This document shows positions 44,797 through 55,706 of a stretch of DNA of 64,000 nucleotides, piece after piece; positions within the stretch are counted from its first letter, which is position 1, and every line of letters begins with the position of its first letter. A program made the translations under genes and the position numbers. This stretch comes from Pinus tabuliformis. Taxonomy: Eukaryota > Streptophyta > Pinopsida > Pinales > Pinaceae. Location: positions 115,266,989 through 115,330,988 of the forward strand of contig CM062815.1 of NCBI GenBank assembly GCA_031772625.1, read 5' to 3'. The notes beneath the pieces were generated by a model. That model ran no database searches. It was given only the letters and a program-made list of their open reading frames with translations, and had not been told where the DNA came from.

Positions 44797-46377
44797 GGAA
44801 CCTTCAGTGAAAGCAAGAAACCCAACAGGTATCAGGGATACCTGACCGTCATGAGCACGATCATATAAATTGAGCCTTCATCATTCTCAGATGTCATCAA
44901 GCATCAAGTATGGAAGGATGCTATGACCGAAGAATATGTGTCTATTATGAAGAATGATGTCTGGGAAGTAGTTCCCAGACCCCAGGACAAGACAGTTGTC
45001 ACTTCTAAATGGCTTTACAAGATAAAGCATGCAGAAAATGGAAGTACGGAAGAATATAAGGCTCGTTTTGTCGCTCGTGGCTTCTCCTAGAAGGAAGGTA
45101 TAGAATATTATGAGATATTTGCACCTGTTTCTCGATATACCACCATCTGTTCGATCATAACCCTTCCGACTTCACAAGGATGGAACCTACATCAAATGGA
45201 TGTCAAGGTCGCATTCTTGCATGGTTCTATCAAAGAAGAGGTCTATGTGGAGCAACCCGAAGGATTTGAGATTTATGATCGAAAATCTCATGTATGCAGG
45301 TTGAAGAAGGCTCTCTATGGGCTGAAGCAAGCACCCTGAGCATGGTATGAGAGGATCGATAGCTACTTGATGAAGCTGGGATTCACTAGGAGTGAAGCCG
45401 ATCCTAACCTCTACTTTAAGGTTGAAGATGACAAACCTCTCATACTAGTGTTGTATGTGGATGGCATCTTTCTAATAGGTGCAGACCCTCTCATTCACAA
45501 ATGTAAGAGGGAGTTGGCTTCTAAATTTGAAATGAAGGACCTAGGACTGATGCACTATTTCCTAGGACTTGAAGTGTGGCAGAAACTAGGGGAAATTTTC
45601 CTATCTCAAGGAAAATATGTGGTGAATATATTGGAAAGATTCGGCATGATTGACTGCAAGTCTGTTACTACCCTGATGGAGCTTGACTTTAAGAAGTTAA
45701 GCGATAGCACTGCTGGACCTGTTTTACGAAATGCCACTGAGTATCGTCAACTTGTCGGAGCATTAATGTTCTTAGTGAACTCTCATCCAGATATATGCTT
45801 CACAGTCAACACGTTGAGTCAACATATGGTTGAACCTCACCACATACATTGGATTGGTGCCAAGATTCTGTTGAGATATCTTCGTGGCACAATTACTTAT
45901 GGGTTAAGATACACTACCAGAGATGTGAGACTACTTGGATACACTGATGTTGATTGGGCAGGCAATGTGGAGGACCATAAGAGCACTTCCAGGTGTTATT
46001 TCTCCTTGGGTTCTAATTCGATATCCTGGATGAGCAGGAAGAAGAAGTCAGTGGCTTTGAGCACCGCCAAAGTAGAGTATATTGCTACTAGCATGGCCTC
46101 CTGTGAGGCAGTCTAGTTGTGAAAGCTCTTCAGTGAGCTGTTTGGATTTACATTGGATACCACTGTGATCCTATGTGACAACCAGAGTGGGATTCGTTTG
46201 TCAGAGAATCCCATATTTCATGATCACTACAAGCATATCGATATCAGGTACCACTATATTCGAGATATGGTGCAGCGGGGAGCTATAAGGCTCCAACATA
46301 TTGATACAAATGAACAGGTCACCGACATTTTAACAAAGCCCCTAGGAAAGGTCAAATTTTTGACTTTCCGAGAATGA
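44797..46377 (+). pseudogene. copia-2 reverse transcriptase and RNase H, catalytic Asp lost
   Basis: RT begins near 44890. It contains W-L-Y-K-I-K-H, F-V-A-R-G-F-S and L-Y-G-L-K-Q-A-P, with stops at about 45088 and 45337. The catalytic block reads Y-V-D-G at 45454-45465, where Y-V-D-D is expected; the second Asp is Gly. RNase H runs from about 45930, with A-L-S-T-A-K-V-E-Y, two close stops at about 46114 and 46120, and ends in D-I-L-T-K-P-L. The equivalent part of copia-1 (1-660) is clearly related. This copy cannot make an active RT. Confidence 0.9.
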
Positions 46378-46530
46378 TTTGGTGTCATTAAAAAACCCTT
46401 TGATGAGGGTCCTATATGATGTATTGAGCTCTGGGAGCTCCGGGGGGGGTGCGGGGTACTTCTTGGAGTGACATATGACGAACATGGTAAAAGAATCAAA
46501 ACTTTCCCTATGACACCCTGTGGCGACTAT

Positions 46531-46800
46531 GTAGCAGGATGATTTGTTCTCCTATGAGGTTTGGATGATGTGTTCTCCATGATGATTATGTAGCAGGATT
46601 ATTTGTTCTCCTGTGAGGTCTATATGATGTGTTCTCCATGACGATTATTTAGCAGGATGATTAGTTCTCCTGTGAGGTCTGGATGATGTGTTCTCCATGA
46701 TGATTATGTAGCAAGATGATTAGTTCTCCTGTGAGGTCTCGATGATGTGTTCTCCATGAAAATTGTGTAGCAGGTTGATTAGTTCTCCTGTGAGGACAGG
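46531..46800 (+). repeat. 59-bp tandem repeats in the copia-2 3' region
   Basis: About four and a half copies start at 46531, 46590, 46649, 46708 and 46767, each beginning with a form of GTAGCAGGATGATT and including TGATGTGTTCTCCATGA. The spacing is exactly 59 bases, and copies differ at a few sites. Confidence 0.92.
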
Positions 46801-47281
46801 ATTGATTAGTTCTACTATCGAGGCATCCTACCCATGCATTCTGGGACTCATGGGAAGTACCTCTCATCTGATCAATGAGCAGGGAAATGAGGATAGGGAC
46901 CATAGTTGTACCGATGGATGCATCACTGTATCTACTATACTCCCTATGCTAGGATGACCTTCATTGATCTAGGATCAATGATACTGGTCTGGGACCAGTG
47001 GTAGGAGTTGTACCCACTATGACACTGACTTCGGGTCGTTTGAGGACTAGTCTGGGACCAGTGGTACACACTCTGAGACTGACTTTCAGTCAGTGGAGGA
47101 TGGTATGATACATGCTCGATCATTTCTTCCTCTTCATAATTTGGACAAAGCAGAGCAGAGAAAAACATAGCAGACCAAAATAGGGCACAATAGAGCAGAG
47201 CAGAGCAGGGGTCAAGCTGTACAGGGCAATGCATTTGATGGATGAATAGTAGCAACCGACAGATAAATTGCAGATAGAGTT

Positions 47282-47300
47282 CTCCCTAGTTGAGAGGGAG
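47282..47300 (+). promoter_or_regulatory. polypurine tract of copia-2, in a 6-bp hairpin
   Basis: CTCCCTAGTTGAGAGGGAG abuts the 3' LTR. CTCCCT and AGGGAG are inverted around a 7-base loop, as in copia-1. Confidence 0.8.
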
Positions 47301-48133
47301 TGTTAAAATTGGAAACTAGGGCCAAAATCCATGTGGGTCATCTTATTCATGGCTGATAATATTTTTATTAGATTCATGTTGTCGAGAGGTGTAGGATTGA
47401 TCTAAAGATCATCCGATTCTGATAAGTATTTATGGAGATATGAATTTATTTTGATTATGGAATAATTATCAAGCCGGTCAACAACTCATGTAGGCTCAGA
47501 AACCCAACAGTTGCATCTATTCAATCATCAACAGTTGTGTATAAATATAGGAGGTCTTTTCCTCATTTGTACTCACTCATCTCATCACATCTCTCTCTCT
47601 CTCTTGCACAGAAAAGAGTCTCTTCTCCTACTTCGGAGAAAGAGACTCTTCTCTTACACATGTGGAAGGAAGGACGTAGATTTAGGGCTGCAACTGCAGA
47701 ACCAAAGTTTGACCAACGTTGACCATCAGTCTACCTCTCAGAACTGTGTTGTAGGTGAATCTGGATCTCCTCTGAAGGCCGCATTTTTTGGTGAAGGAAT
47801 CAAGCCGATCCGACAGTCGGTTTGCAAGATATTGTTTGCCCTAGTTTCGCTGATCTAGGATTTTGCTGCTGCTGATGTAAATCAGATTTATGTACTATTT
47901 CTCTCTACTAAATTATTGAAGATAAAGGAATATTTGATCAAAGGGTTTCCCCACATTGGGGTTTGTCCTTGGCTAACCACTACATCTTGTGTCTCTTGTC
48001 TTGGCTTGTTTTCTATCAATCATTTAATGTTCTATCTGCACTTTACTTTATGTACATGTGATTGCTAATCTGTGGATAATAATAAGAAAGATAAGTGAAC
48101 TGCTCTAAGCATAGAACATACCATAAATTAACA
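47301..48133 (+). repeat. 3' LTR of copia-2
   Basis: Partner of 41433-42265 with the same length and the same ends. The ATGCT duplication follows. Confidence 0.92.
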
Positions 48134-48138
48134 ATGCT

Positions 48139-50230
48139 CAACTTTCAACCTATCACCATTGGGGTGAGAACTGGGTTACAATATTCCATCTAAAACCTCT
48201 TCAACATTTCCTTGATATATTTGGATTGAGAGATAAATATCCCCTTATCTTGTTGAGATATCTAAAGTCCCAAAAAGTATGTCAACTCACCAAGTAACAA
48301 CATCTCTAACTCTCTCAGCATATTTGTTGCAAACTTCTTGCTCAGCCTATCATCATCACTTCCAAAGATTATATCATCCACATATACTTCAATAATTATT
48401 AGGCTATCGTGTTCAACCCTTACATGCAAGTTTCTATCAGCACTTCCTCTCTTAAATCCTTGTTTTTGCAAGTACCTTTCAAGACAGGCATACCAATCCC
48501 TAGGAGCTTGTTTGATACCATACAACGCCTTCCTTAATTTGCAAACATAGTCCCTTTTATTTGTTAGCAAAAATCCTTTGGGTTGTTCTATGTATACCAC
48601 TTCTTCTAATATTCCATCAAAAGGGTTGATTTCACGTCCATTTGATATAATTTGATCTTCATTGAACATGCATAAGCTAAGAACATCTTGATAGATTCCA
48701 TTCTAGCAACAGGAGAAATTGTTTCTTTGAAATCAATTCCTTCAGCCTATGCATATCCTTTGCAAACCAACCTTGCTTTATTCCTGGTAACATGTCCTTC
48801 CTCATTTAGCTTGTTTCTAAAAACTAATTTTGTGTCAATGACATTTTCATCCTCCGGTTGTGGAACCAATTCCCAATTATCATTATTCTCAATCTTATCC
48901 AACTCTTCATTCATAGAAACTACCCAATTTTCATCTTGATTGGCTTCTTCAAAATTGTTTGGCTCAAATGTGGCTAAGAGAGCATGATGGTCTTGGTGTA
49001 GTGCATGAAGTTGTTGATTTCTTCTAGTTCATGTGCCTTCATTAAGATCCCCTATGATTTGATTTGAAGTATTATTCTTTTAATACCATTATTTAGGAGT
49101 CTTCGTGGGTGCTTGTTGTTCTTCTCTTGTTTCTTCATTTTTGGTAGTTGTTTCTTCATTCGATTGTGCTTTTTCCGGGACTTATTCTTTGACCGTTTCT
49201 AGTTTTGTCTCTTGTATCTTTGATTTGCTTGAAGAAGAGATTTCTTGTTCAATATTTGGGCCACAATATTCATTAAATGTTACATTGATTCTTTCAACTA
49301 TTCGGTTAAGCCTCTGATTGTAACATCTATAAGTTCCCCTTTTGCGCAAATAGCCAACAAATATGCCTTCATCTACTCAAGAATCAAATTTTCCTATTCT
49401 TTTATCTTCCCTTTTAATGTAGCATTTGCTTCCAAATACCCTAAAATGTTTGACATTTTTTGGTCTTCCTCTCCATAGTTCATATGGATTCATATCAAAA
49501 TTGCTTCTAAACAAGCCTTTGTTCAAAATATATACTATTGTATCAACTACCTGAACCCAAAATTTGTCATCCAATTTTGAATCATTCAACATTGTTTTGG
49601 CCATTTCTTGTACAGTTGTATTCTTGCTTTTGACAACTCATTTTTTTGTGGTGTCCTCGTTGTTGAGAACTGCCTTTTATTCCATGTTCTTCACCAAAAT
49701 GTTGAAATGCTTTGGATGTGAATTCTCCACCATTATCCGATCACAAACATTTGATCATCAAATCTATTTCATTTTCTACCATTTCCTTGAAAATTTTGAA
49801 ACATTCAAATGGCTCAAAATTTTTCTTCAAAAATCTAATTGTTCTCATCCTGGTATAATCATCAATTATTAACATAAAATATAGTTCACCATCCAATCCT
49901 TTAGTATTCATTGGTCCACATATATCAGTATGTATTAATTCCAATGGTTTTGATGTGGAGTGTTTTTTCATATTGAATTCAACTCTTGTTTGTTTTCCAT
50001 GCATGTAGTGTTCACATATGTGCTGGTTGGTTTTGAAATCATCGTAGTTTCTTTCATGACTTCCTTTTTGTTGATTCTAACAAGGTTGTCAAATTTTATA
50101 TGCCCATATGTCTATGACAGGGCCAACTCTCATCTTATTTTGCCAATAAACAACCTTTAACAACCTTATCCAAATTGTATATATCATTTGTAGTTCTAGT
50201 TGCAATAGCCATGTGGTGAAGTAAAATTAT
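48139..50230 (-). pseudogene. copia-3 GAG-pre-integrase, integrase and RT, decayed
   Basis: Read right to left: a C-L-L-A-K segment and a W-P-C-H-R-H-M-G-I segment (about 50160-50100) are a GAG-pre-integrase remnant. The integrase core follows with I-H-T-D-I-C-G-P-M (within 50004-49741). The integrase end has F-R-V-F-G-S-K-C-Y (49604-49377). RT has K-A-L-Y-G-I-K-Q-A-P-R-D-W and the catalytic Y-V-D-D at 48384-48373. Copia-2 interrupts RT at 48134. Stops and frameshifts are many. The recognisable coding sequence fades near 50230. Confidence 0.82.
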
Positions 50231-51562
50231 AAGTGTGGACACGAATGAATTCCTCTAGCCCGATGATAAGTCTAGCCACAATAGATACATTCTATGGAAG
50301 ATTTCCTTAGGTTAGAAGCAAATAAGAGGGCCTACCTCTTATCCCACTTGTCCTATTTGATGATGTCCTTGTTTGCTCGCTCCAGCTATCTCTCGCTTCC
50401 TTCTTCAAGCACCTGAAACAAGTAAACAACAACAAACAACAAACATGACAATAGACAAATTGCAATTCAACCTACTTAACAAGTCAAGAAACATTAAGCC
50501 ATGAATGTATAATATAACAAAACATGTAGGAAATCAATTGATAGTTTCATATATTAATATCAAAGAGAGATTACAACCATTTGTCTTGACATTGCAGTCC
50601 TCCTCTGACAAGACCAGGTTCCCACACACTTCTGCTAGCATTCCATGATGGCCTCAAGCAACAATAGTTTTAAGGCTCTTCCCTTTAGGCTGCACTCAAA
50701 ACCAAATCACACTTCCCCTGCACACAACTAGATAGCTACAACTAGTAATAGCTTGTTGTCTACTCCAAACCAAAATAGCATAAGCACACCAATATCAACA
50801 CTAGCTTGTGCTTAGGAAGAAGGGAGGTTTATATAAGAAAAATGGATGGGAGATCGATCCTCCTCTCATGGGAAAAGGACTTATCCCTCGAGGTAGTTCC
50901 ATCATTATAGGGGAAAGGAGCCCAAACTGACATCCTCGACCCCATCCGACCAAACCATTTACCAAACTTTCGTTACGAAGCTTCTAGAGTTGGAAGCTCT
51001 GGCTCCAAATTTAAAAAACTTTTCAAAATAGGACCGGCATGACTAGAACATAGCTTAGTCACACCGGTCTACGCGATGGATAGTGCTAATCTTTGCACAT
51101 CGGTGCGGGGAAGAAAAAGGTCATTAGCACTGGTCTTGTAAACTGGGCAAAACAAAAGTTTCAGGGGAAATGGTGCAAAAGGGAATTGATCTACTCATGA
51201 AGAGGGACACAATGGGAGTTTCTTCATGAAGGAAAAGCATGTGGGGTTCACTGTAGAGGTCCTCTAGGATCAAGGAATGGAGAGTATAGGGACAGTGACA
51301 AAATGTTGTGTAACAGATGCCCCCTAAAGAGTGAAGGCCAAGCTGGAGTGAGTGATGAAATGCTTTATAAATGAGTGTGGGGAATCAGTTTGCCATCGGA
51401 AAACCTACAAGAAAGTATAGATACATATACATAAACAGAGATATATATCAAATGATACATGAATCATGGCATGGATGCAACCATCCAGAGAATGATCATG
51501 TAAATGGATCCAGGTATGGGCACAACCATTCGTCAGAGAGGATCATTACGAAACCACAGTAT
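50231..51562. other. unclassified DNA, no supported gene
   Basis: About 1.3 kb to the right of the copia-3 remnant, with no LTR, zinc knuckle or pol motif on either strand. The junction may mark a deletion or an old insertion. Confidence 0.5.
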
Positions 51563-51728
51563 GGTCGCAGCCATCCAATAATGAGAAGGATCACATATGA
51601 TAACTCATGGTCTGGTCGCAGCCATCCAATAATGAGAAGGATCACATATGATAACTCATGGTCTGGTCGCAGCCATCCAATAATGAGAAGGATCACATAT
51701 GATAACTCATGGTCTGGTCGCAGCCAGC
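51563..51728. repeat. 51-bp minisatellite, near-perfect copies
   Basis: Copies start at 51563, 51614, 51665 and 51716 (the last partial), with exactly 51-base spacing and almost no differences. Read on either strand it gives a 17-residue repeat because 51 is a multiple of three, but no coding role is supported. Confidence 0.92.
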
Positions 51729-53730
51729 CATCTGAAAGAGACATGCATATCATCATAACCATGTCACACCATTTCGCAACCTGGACTTGTGTGATCTGAT
51801 TCCAGGGTCTTGCGCTCCAACATGACCCGATCAAAGTACAGATTCTAACATGTGAATAGATGTGTTGATGTTGAACATGCTAGAAAGTCGCTTGATTACT
51901 AGTCAATGATGTAAAATGTTAACAAGCATGAGAGAAAACCACCAATAATGGCAATGGTCCTCAAGGTACTATCAGCACAATTCACGGAATGTGAATAGAG
52001 GAACTGAAGTCGAACACTCGTGAAATCACTCTATCGAAAGCCAATGATGTGAACTCGTCGTCAAGTGCGAAGAACTTTCCATTAGGGCATGCAAGCTCTA
52101 AGGTACTGGAAGGGAGTCCTTATGTCAACTTCCCGGATAATGAGTTGAAGTCGATGGAAAGTGACTGTGTCGAAGGAGGGACATAACAAATACCACATCA
52201 TCGACGCGAGACGAGAGGATGCAAAATTATTTTGGATGATACAGAGAATCAGAGGTAAGTGTAACTATAGAAGGAAAACTCGTGAACATATCGGTAACAC
52301 AACTGGAAGTTTGGCAGATTTTGGATCCATAGGATCGGTGTTCATGACGATGTGGCAGAGATCAAATGGAAGGCAAAAATGAACGGCCCAACCCAGGAAG
52401 GTCGATGATACAAAGGAGGATGTCCCAACCCAACACGAAGCAAAGAGTGTCATGTGCAAGAGGAAGCTGCCAACACAACTGATAGATTTCCAAATTTTCC
52501 CCCACCATTTCTGGCAGGTACCCCAATTATTTTTTAATCGCCATCTTGAAGGGGATAGCATATGCTTGTACTGTAAGTTCATCCATCGGACAAATCCGAC
52601 TTAGTAATTTTAACAAGCCCTAGGAAGGAAAAGCTCACGTTCATCATAGTGACAAATCCGATGTCATTTAATAGTTTAACAAGTCCGACAAAGGTGTAAC
52701 TCAGTATCTTTTTCATGTTTAGAGAGTTTGAAAAAGACACGTAAAAGAAAAATCCACATGTTCCCTTTTCATACGTTTGTGTCTCTCGAGCCCAAAAAGG
52801 TAGAAAACAATACTTGAAAGAACCGCTTGACCATTTCAATCAAGGAATAACTTTTTCTTAAATAGTGCCTTCGAGCCTGAGAAAGGGGTAAACTTATACT
52901 ACACGCACTACGTTTCGCATCCATTAACGAGTTCGAAATGACAAGGGCTCAGCCATCTTTTCACTTTCAAAGGGTCAAAAAAGAGCTGAAAGTGGACCCC
53001 CCCATTTTTATTCTCTTTAACGAGTCAAAAAGGGAAAAATACTCGGAAATATTTTCATATGAGTTTAACGAGTCGAGAAAAGAGCTGAAACCTGACCCAT
53101 CATCATCGTCAAACATCCATCACTTGTTGTTGCACAAGTAAGGTAAAGTGTAGTATCGAGTCCTTGAGGAAAAACAGGTCAAAATATTTACAAAACCTGA
53201 TATTTTCATGAAGAAATGAATAAAAAGGGGAAAAGTAAATATATTTTTACCATTTACCATTTTACCTTTGCTGTGAAGACTTTTCACTCACCTTTTCCAT
53301 AATTTTTCCGAAGCAAATTGCGGGAGATCCGAGAGGTCAATCGACGAGCTGCAAGTTCCAGGTAACAGCCGAAGCCTTGAGCTCCATTTTCATGTTCTTT
53401 ATTTATGCTTTTAGCCATTTTTTATATTTTTTGAGGAGGTTTTTTAAAATCTTTTTCACCCTCGGTCGACGCGATTTCTGGGCACGGAATCACGCAAGCT
53501 GGGGGTCATTAATAAAGCCATCCGTGCCGATCGGCACAACTACTTTTAAAACAGGTGCTTCGGCGCTATGGATAGGGAAAATCCCTATTTCCTCAAAAAC
53601 TGACCATTTAAACTTGAATTTTATGTGCCAAGGATGATTATTGACTCAAATTAATGGCTTTTACAGGAGAGAATCGCTAAAAATGGTGGACTGAAAAGAA
53701 CGGGAACATGAAGATGTTGACACCTAGGCA
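51729..53730. other. unclassified DNA, possible 3' LTR of the Tat-like element
   Basis: About 2 kb between the minisatellite and the antisense ORF. The phrase TTTAACGAGTC and similar forms recur at about 52600-53080, and a related TTTAATGAGTC occurs at about 63143 near the other end of the Tat-like element. This could mean LTR sequence, but I cannot set TG/CA limits or a target duplication. Confidence 0.35.
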
Positions 53731-54534
53731 ATGAATGACTCAAATTTCCTGGAGGCTTTGAGGGCTTGTGGGCTCCTCAAATTATTTCTTACGTTAGGGA
53801 TACGGGCCCAACCCAAGTTACTTCAGTACCTGATTAGTCTTTGGGACATTAATCGGGAGATCTTTGTCATTGGGGACCAGGAGCTTGAGTTGTAAACTTC
53901 AGATATATACTTCATCAATGAATGTCCCGTAGAGGGGAACCAGTGAACTTGTACAGTTCACATCCGATTGGGGCAAGCATATCTTCCTTGCTTACCGAAC
54001 ACTGCCCTAAGGCCTTGAAATCCAGGAGTGGGAAGAAAGAGATTTCTAGTGTACAGGATTTGACACTAAGAGTGCTTTTGTTGACTATCAACAGAGTGGC
54101 GTGGTCCCAGGTGGAACATGAGACTAACAAGTCGAAGTTCCTTTATGCTATTGACTGCACAACTCCTACGATCTTCAACTAGGCAGAGGCCATGAAGATC
54201 AACATAAAGCGCCAGCTGACCAAAGCTAAGGTGGGGAATCTGAAGCAATTTGGCTTCGGATCAGTGCTTGTGACCTTCTTCCTGGAATGAGTACCACTAT
54301 TCCAGTATTAACTGACTAAGGTAGATCCTTTTATGCCACAAGATCTGTGGATGGCCCGCTGGATTCGTTTGATGCCTAGGATCACACAAGGTCAGCACAT
54401 GTCATACCGACCTGCATTCTTTACATGGCTATGACGACAGAAAATCGTCGTGGAGGATTGGCCATACAACGACACTGATTTCCGAGGAGATCCAGACATG
54501 CCCTTACCAGATGGAGAGGACTTTGATGATGAAG
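53731..54534 (+). pseudogene. antisense ORF of the Tat-like element, exon 1
   Basis: A frame starts at ATG 53731 (M-N-D-S-N-F-L-E-A), stops at TAA 53893-53895, and continues one frame over from about 53922 (G-E-P-V-N-L-Y-S-S). It includes L-L-T-E-H-C-P-K-A-L and L-L-T-I-N-R-V-A. Later stops at 54180, about 54288 and 54433 look like Trp or Arg codons changed by C-to-T or G-to-A. The last codons are rich in Asp/Glu. The exon ends in a GT donor at 54535. Its product has no known function; Tat-lineage antisense ORFs are described in plants. Confidence 0.7.
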
Positions 54535-54617
54535 GTAAAAAACCAAAATTTTTAATTTTGAGGTTTTTAATTGTTTTTCATATATATGTGCTTATAACAT
54601 TTCTCTTGTTAATGTAG
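54535..54617 (+). other. intron of the antisense ORF, 83 bp
   Basis: GT at 54535-54536 and AG at 54616-54617 enclose an AT-rich, 83-bp stretch with a T-rich run before the AG. The phase-1 join gives GAC (Asp) from G54534 plus A54618-C54619 and keeps both flanking frames open. No other nearby splice pair does this as neatly. Confidence 0.75.
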
Positions 54618-54859
54618 ACGTTGGACCAAAGTGCCCTGCTGGGATGTCCCCAATAGCTAGGCACATCCCCCGCCTCATTGATGCAATCGCCCCTTATCAG
54701 GAAGGGAGTGACAACGAGGAGGAGATCGTGAGGAACCTTGAGGGGTTGACTCGTGGTATCCCGGAGTATGCTCGAGTAGGATACATTCCTTGTCAATACG
54801 AGAGACATACTGTGGGAGTCTCGCAGCAGATCTGTCGATTGCTAACTCGTGTTGCATGA
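54618..54859 (+). pseudogene. antisense ORF of the Tat-like element, exon 2
   Basis: Continues from the splice as V-G-P-K-C-P-A-G-M-S-P and ends at TGA 54857-54859. It contains a D-N-E-E-E-I-V-R-N-L segment. It is clean, unlike exon 1. It is convergent with the second RNase H on the other strand, with an AT run between them. Confidence 0.65.
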
Positions 54860-55022
54860 GCCGTATCATGCTACCACGATCACTATGCTGATTAGTTCCT
54901 AGGTACAACACTTACATATTTATTGAGGCTTGTGTACCATGGATATATGAGGCCTACGAGCCGCCGATGTTATTTTGACACACATATTATTTTTTGGGGT
55001 TCTGATGTATCAAATGTTATCA

Positions 55023-55024
<2 letters not shown>

Positions 55025-55117
<93 letters not shown>
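55025..55117. repeat. (AT)n microsatellite, 93 bp
   Basis: A pure AT run of about 46 units between the convergent antisense ORF and second RNase H. Confidence 0.97.
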
Positions 55118-55119
<2 letters not shown>

Positions 55120-55170
55120 TATATGTTGTATTTCACTGTCTACTATGGTACAAATGGTTTGTTTTATCTT

Positions 55171-55596
55171 TCACATCTTTCGTAAATGTCTTTCCAACAC
55201 ATGATTAGCTAATGCATCTGTTAATGTATTCATGTGTCTAGGAATACGATGATGTGTAATATAATTAAAATGCCTTTCCAATAGATGAATACGGAGATAC
55301 ATTCTCAATATTTGAGGGTTTCTAACGGAATATTTCCCACTGAGTTGAAGGATGACAAGCTGTGAATCCAGGTTGACAACCAGTTCTCTGAATCCCAGAG
55401 CGATGGCTTCTGACAACAGTTCGACGACCACATTGTATTCAACAATGTTGTTGGTTGTGCGACCTAGACATATACCTTGAAGGTCAATCAACTCACCGTT
55501 AGGGTAATAGATAGCCCATGTCGTGGATGATAGGTTCCGAGTACTACGACAAGCACCATTAGCGAAACCAAAGTGAGGAGTCATGGACATCTGCAA
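55171..55596 (-). pseudogene. second (archaeal-like) RNase H of the Tat-like element
   Basis: The protein has 141 residues with a cellular-type RNase H pattern: F-A-N-G-A-C-R-S (the first catalytic Asp of the usual D-G is Asn here), N-I-V-E-Y-N-V-V (Glu kept), V-N-L-D-S-Q-L-V (Asp kept) and [10 protein letters not shown] (Asp kept). It lies after the integrase stop (55707), separated by about 110 bases. In best-known Tat elements the extra RNase H sits between the first RNase H and integrase. The domain is normally thought to replace the weak first RNase H. Confidence 0.82.
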
Positions 55597-55706
55597 AGCA
55601 AGAAAAGCATAGTAAACAGAAAAGATGTTTGAAAACTATAACACAAAACCACACTGTACAAAAATGAATGACACACTAATTTACACAAGTAACCATGCAA
55701 TATTAC

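Larger units (their letters stand above)
41433..48133 (+). mobile_element. copia-2: nearly complete Ty1/copia retrotransposon, 6.7 kb
   Basis: Two LTRs of 833 bp each (41433-42265, 47301-48133) and an exact target duplication ATGCT (41428-41432, 48134-48138). A primer-site remnant follows the 5' LTR. Gag, protease, integrase, RT and RNase H are all in frame 1, interrupted by about ten stops, mostly of the C-to-T or G-to-A type. The order PR-INT-RT-RH defines Ty1/copia. A hairpin polypurine tract precedes the 3' LTR. LTR divergence is about 5% by eye. Confidence 0.92.
38036..50230 (-). mobile_element. copia-3: 5'-truncated Ty1/copia element, SIRE-like LTR, split by copia-2
   Basis: It reads on the - strand from about 50230 to the 3' LTR at 38036-40533. 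The visible part holds GAG-pre-integrase, integrase, RT and RNase H; gag, protease and 5' LTR are missing. Copia-2 is inserted at 41433-48133 between the RT fingers/palm (right) and the RT end (left), with an exact ATGCT duplication. The LTR is long and its U5 end has the C-rich phrase expected of SIRE-type elements. No second LTR is found to the right, so the element is truncated or its 5' end has diverged beyond recognition. Confidence 0.7.

Noticed and set aside
46661..46903. Minus-strand ORF with repeated residues in the copia-2 3' part
   Set aside because: It lies over the 59-bp tandem repeats and has no relation to copia proteins.
51371..51799. ORF of 142 residues with a 17-residue repeat
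   Set aside because: The repeat is a 51-bp minisatellite that is also open on the other strand. The flanks give no start context or domain, so coding is not supported.
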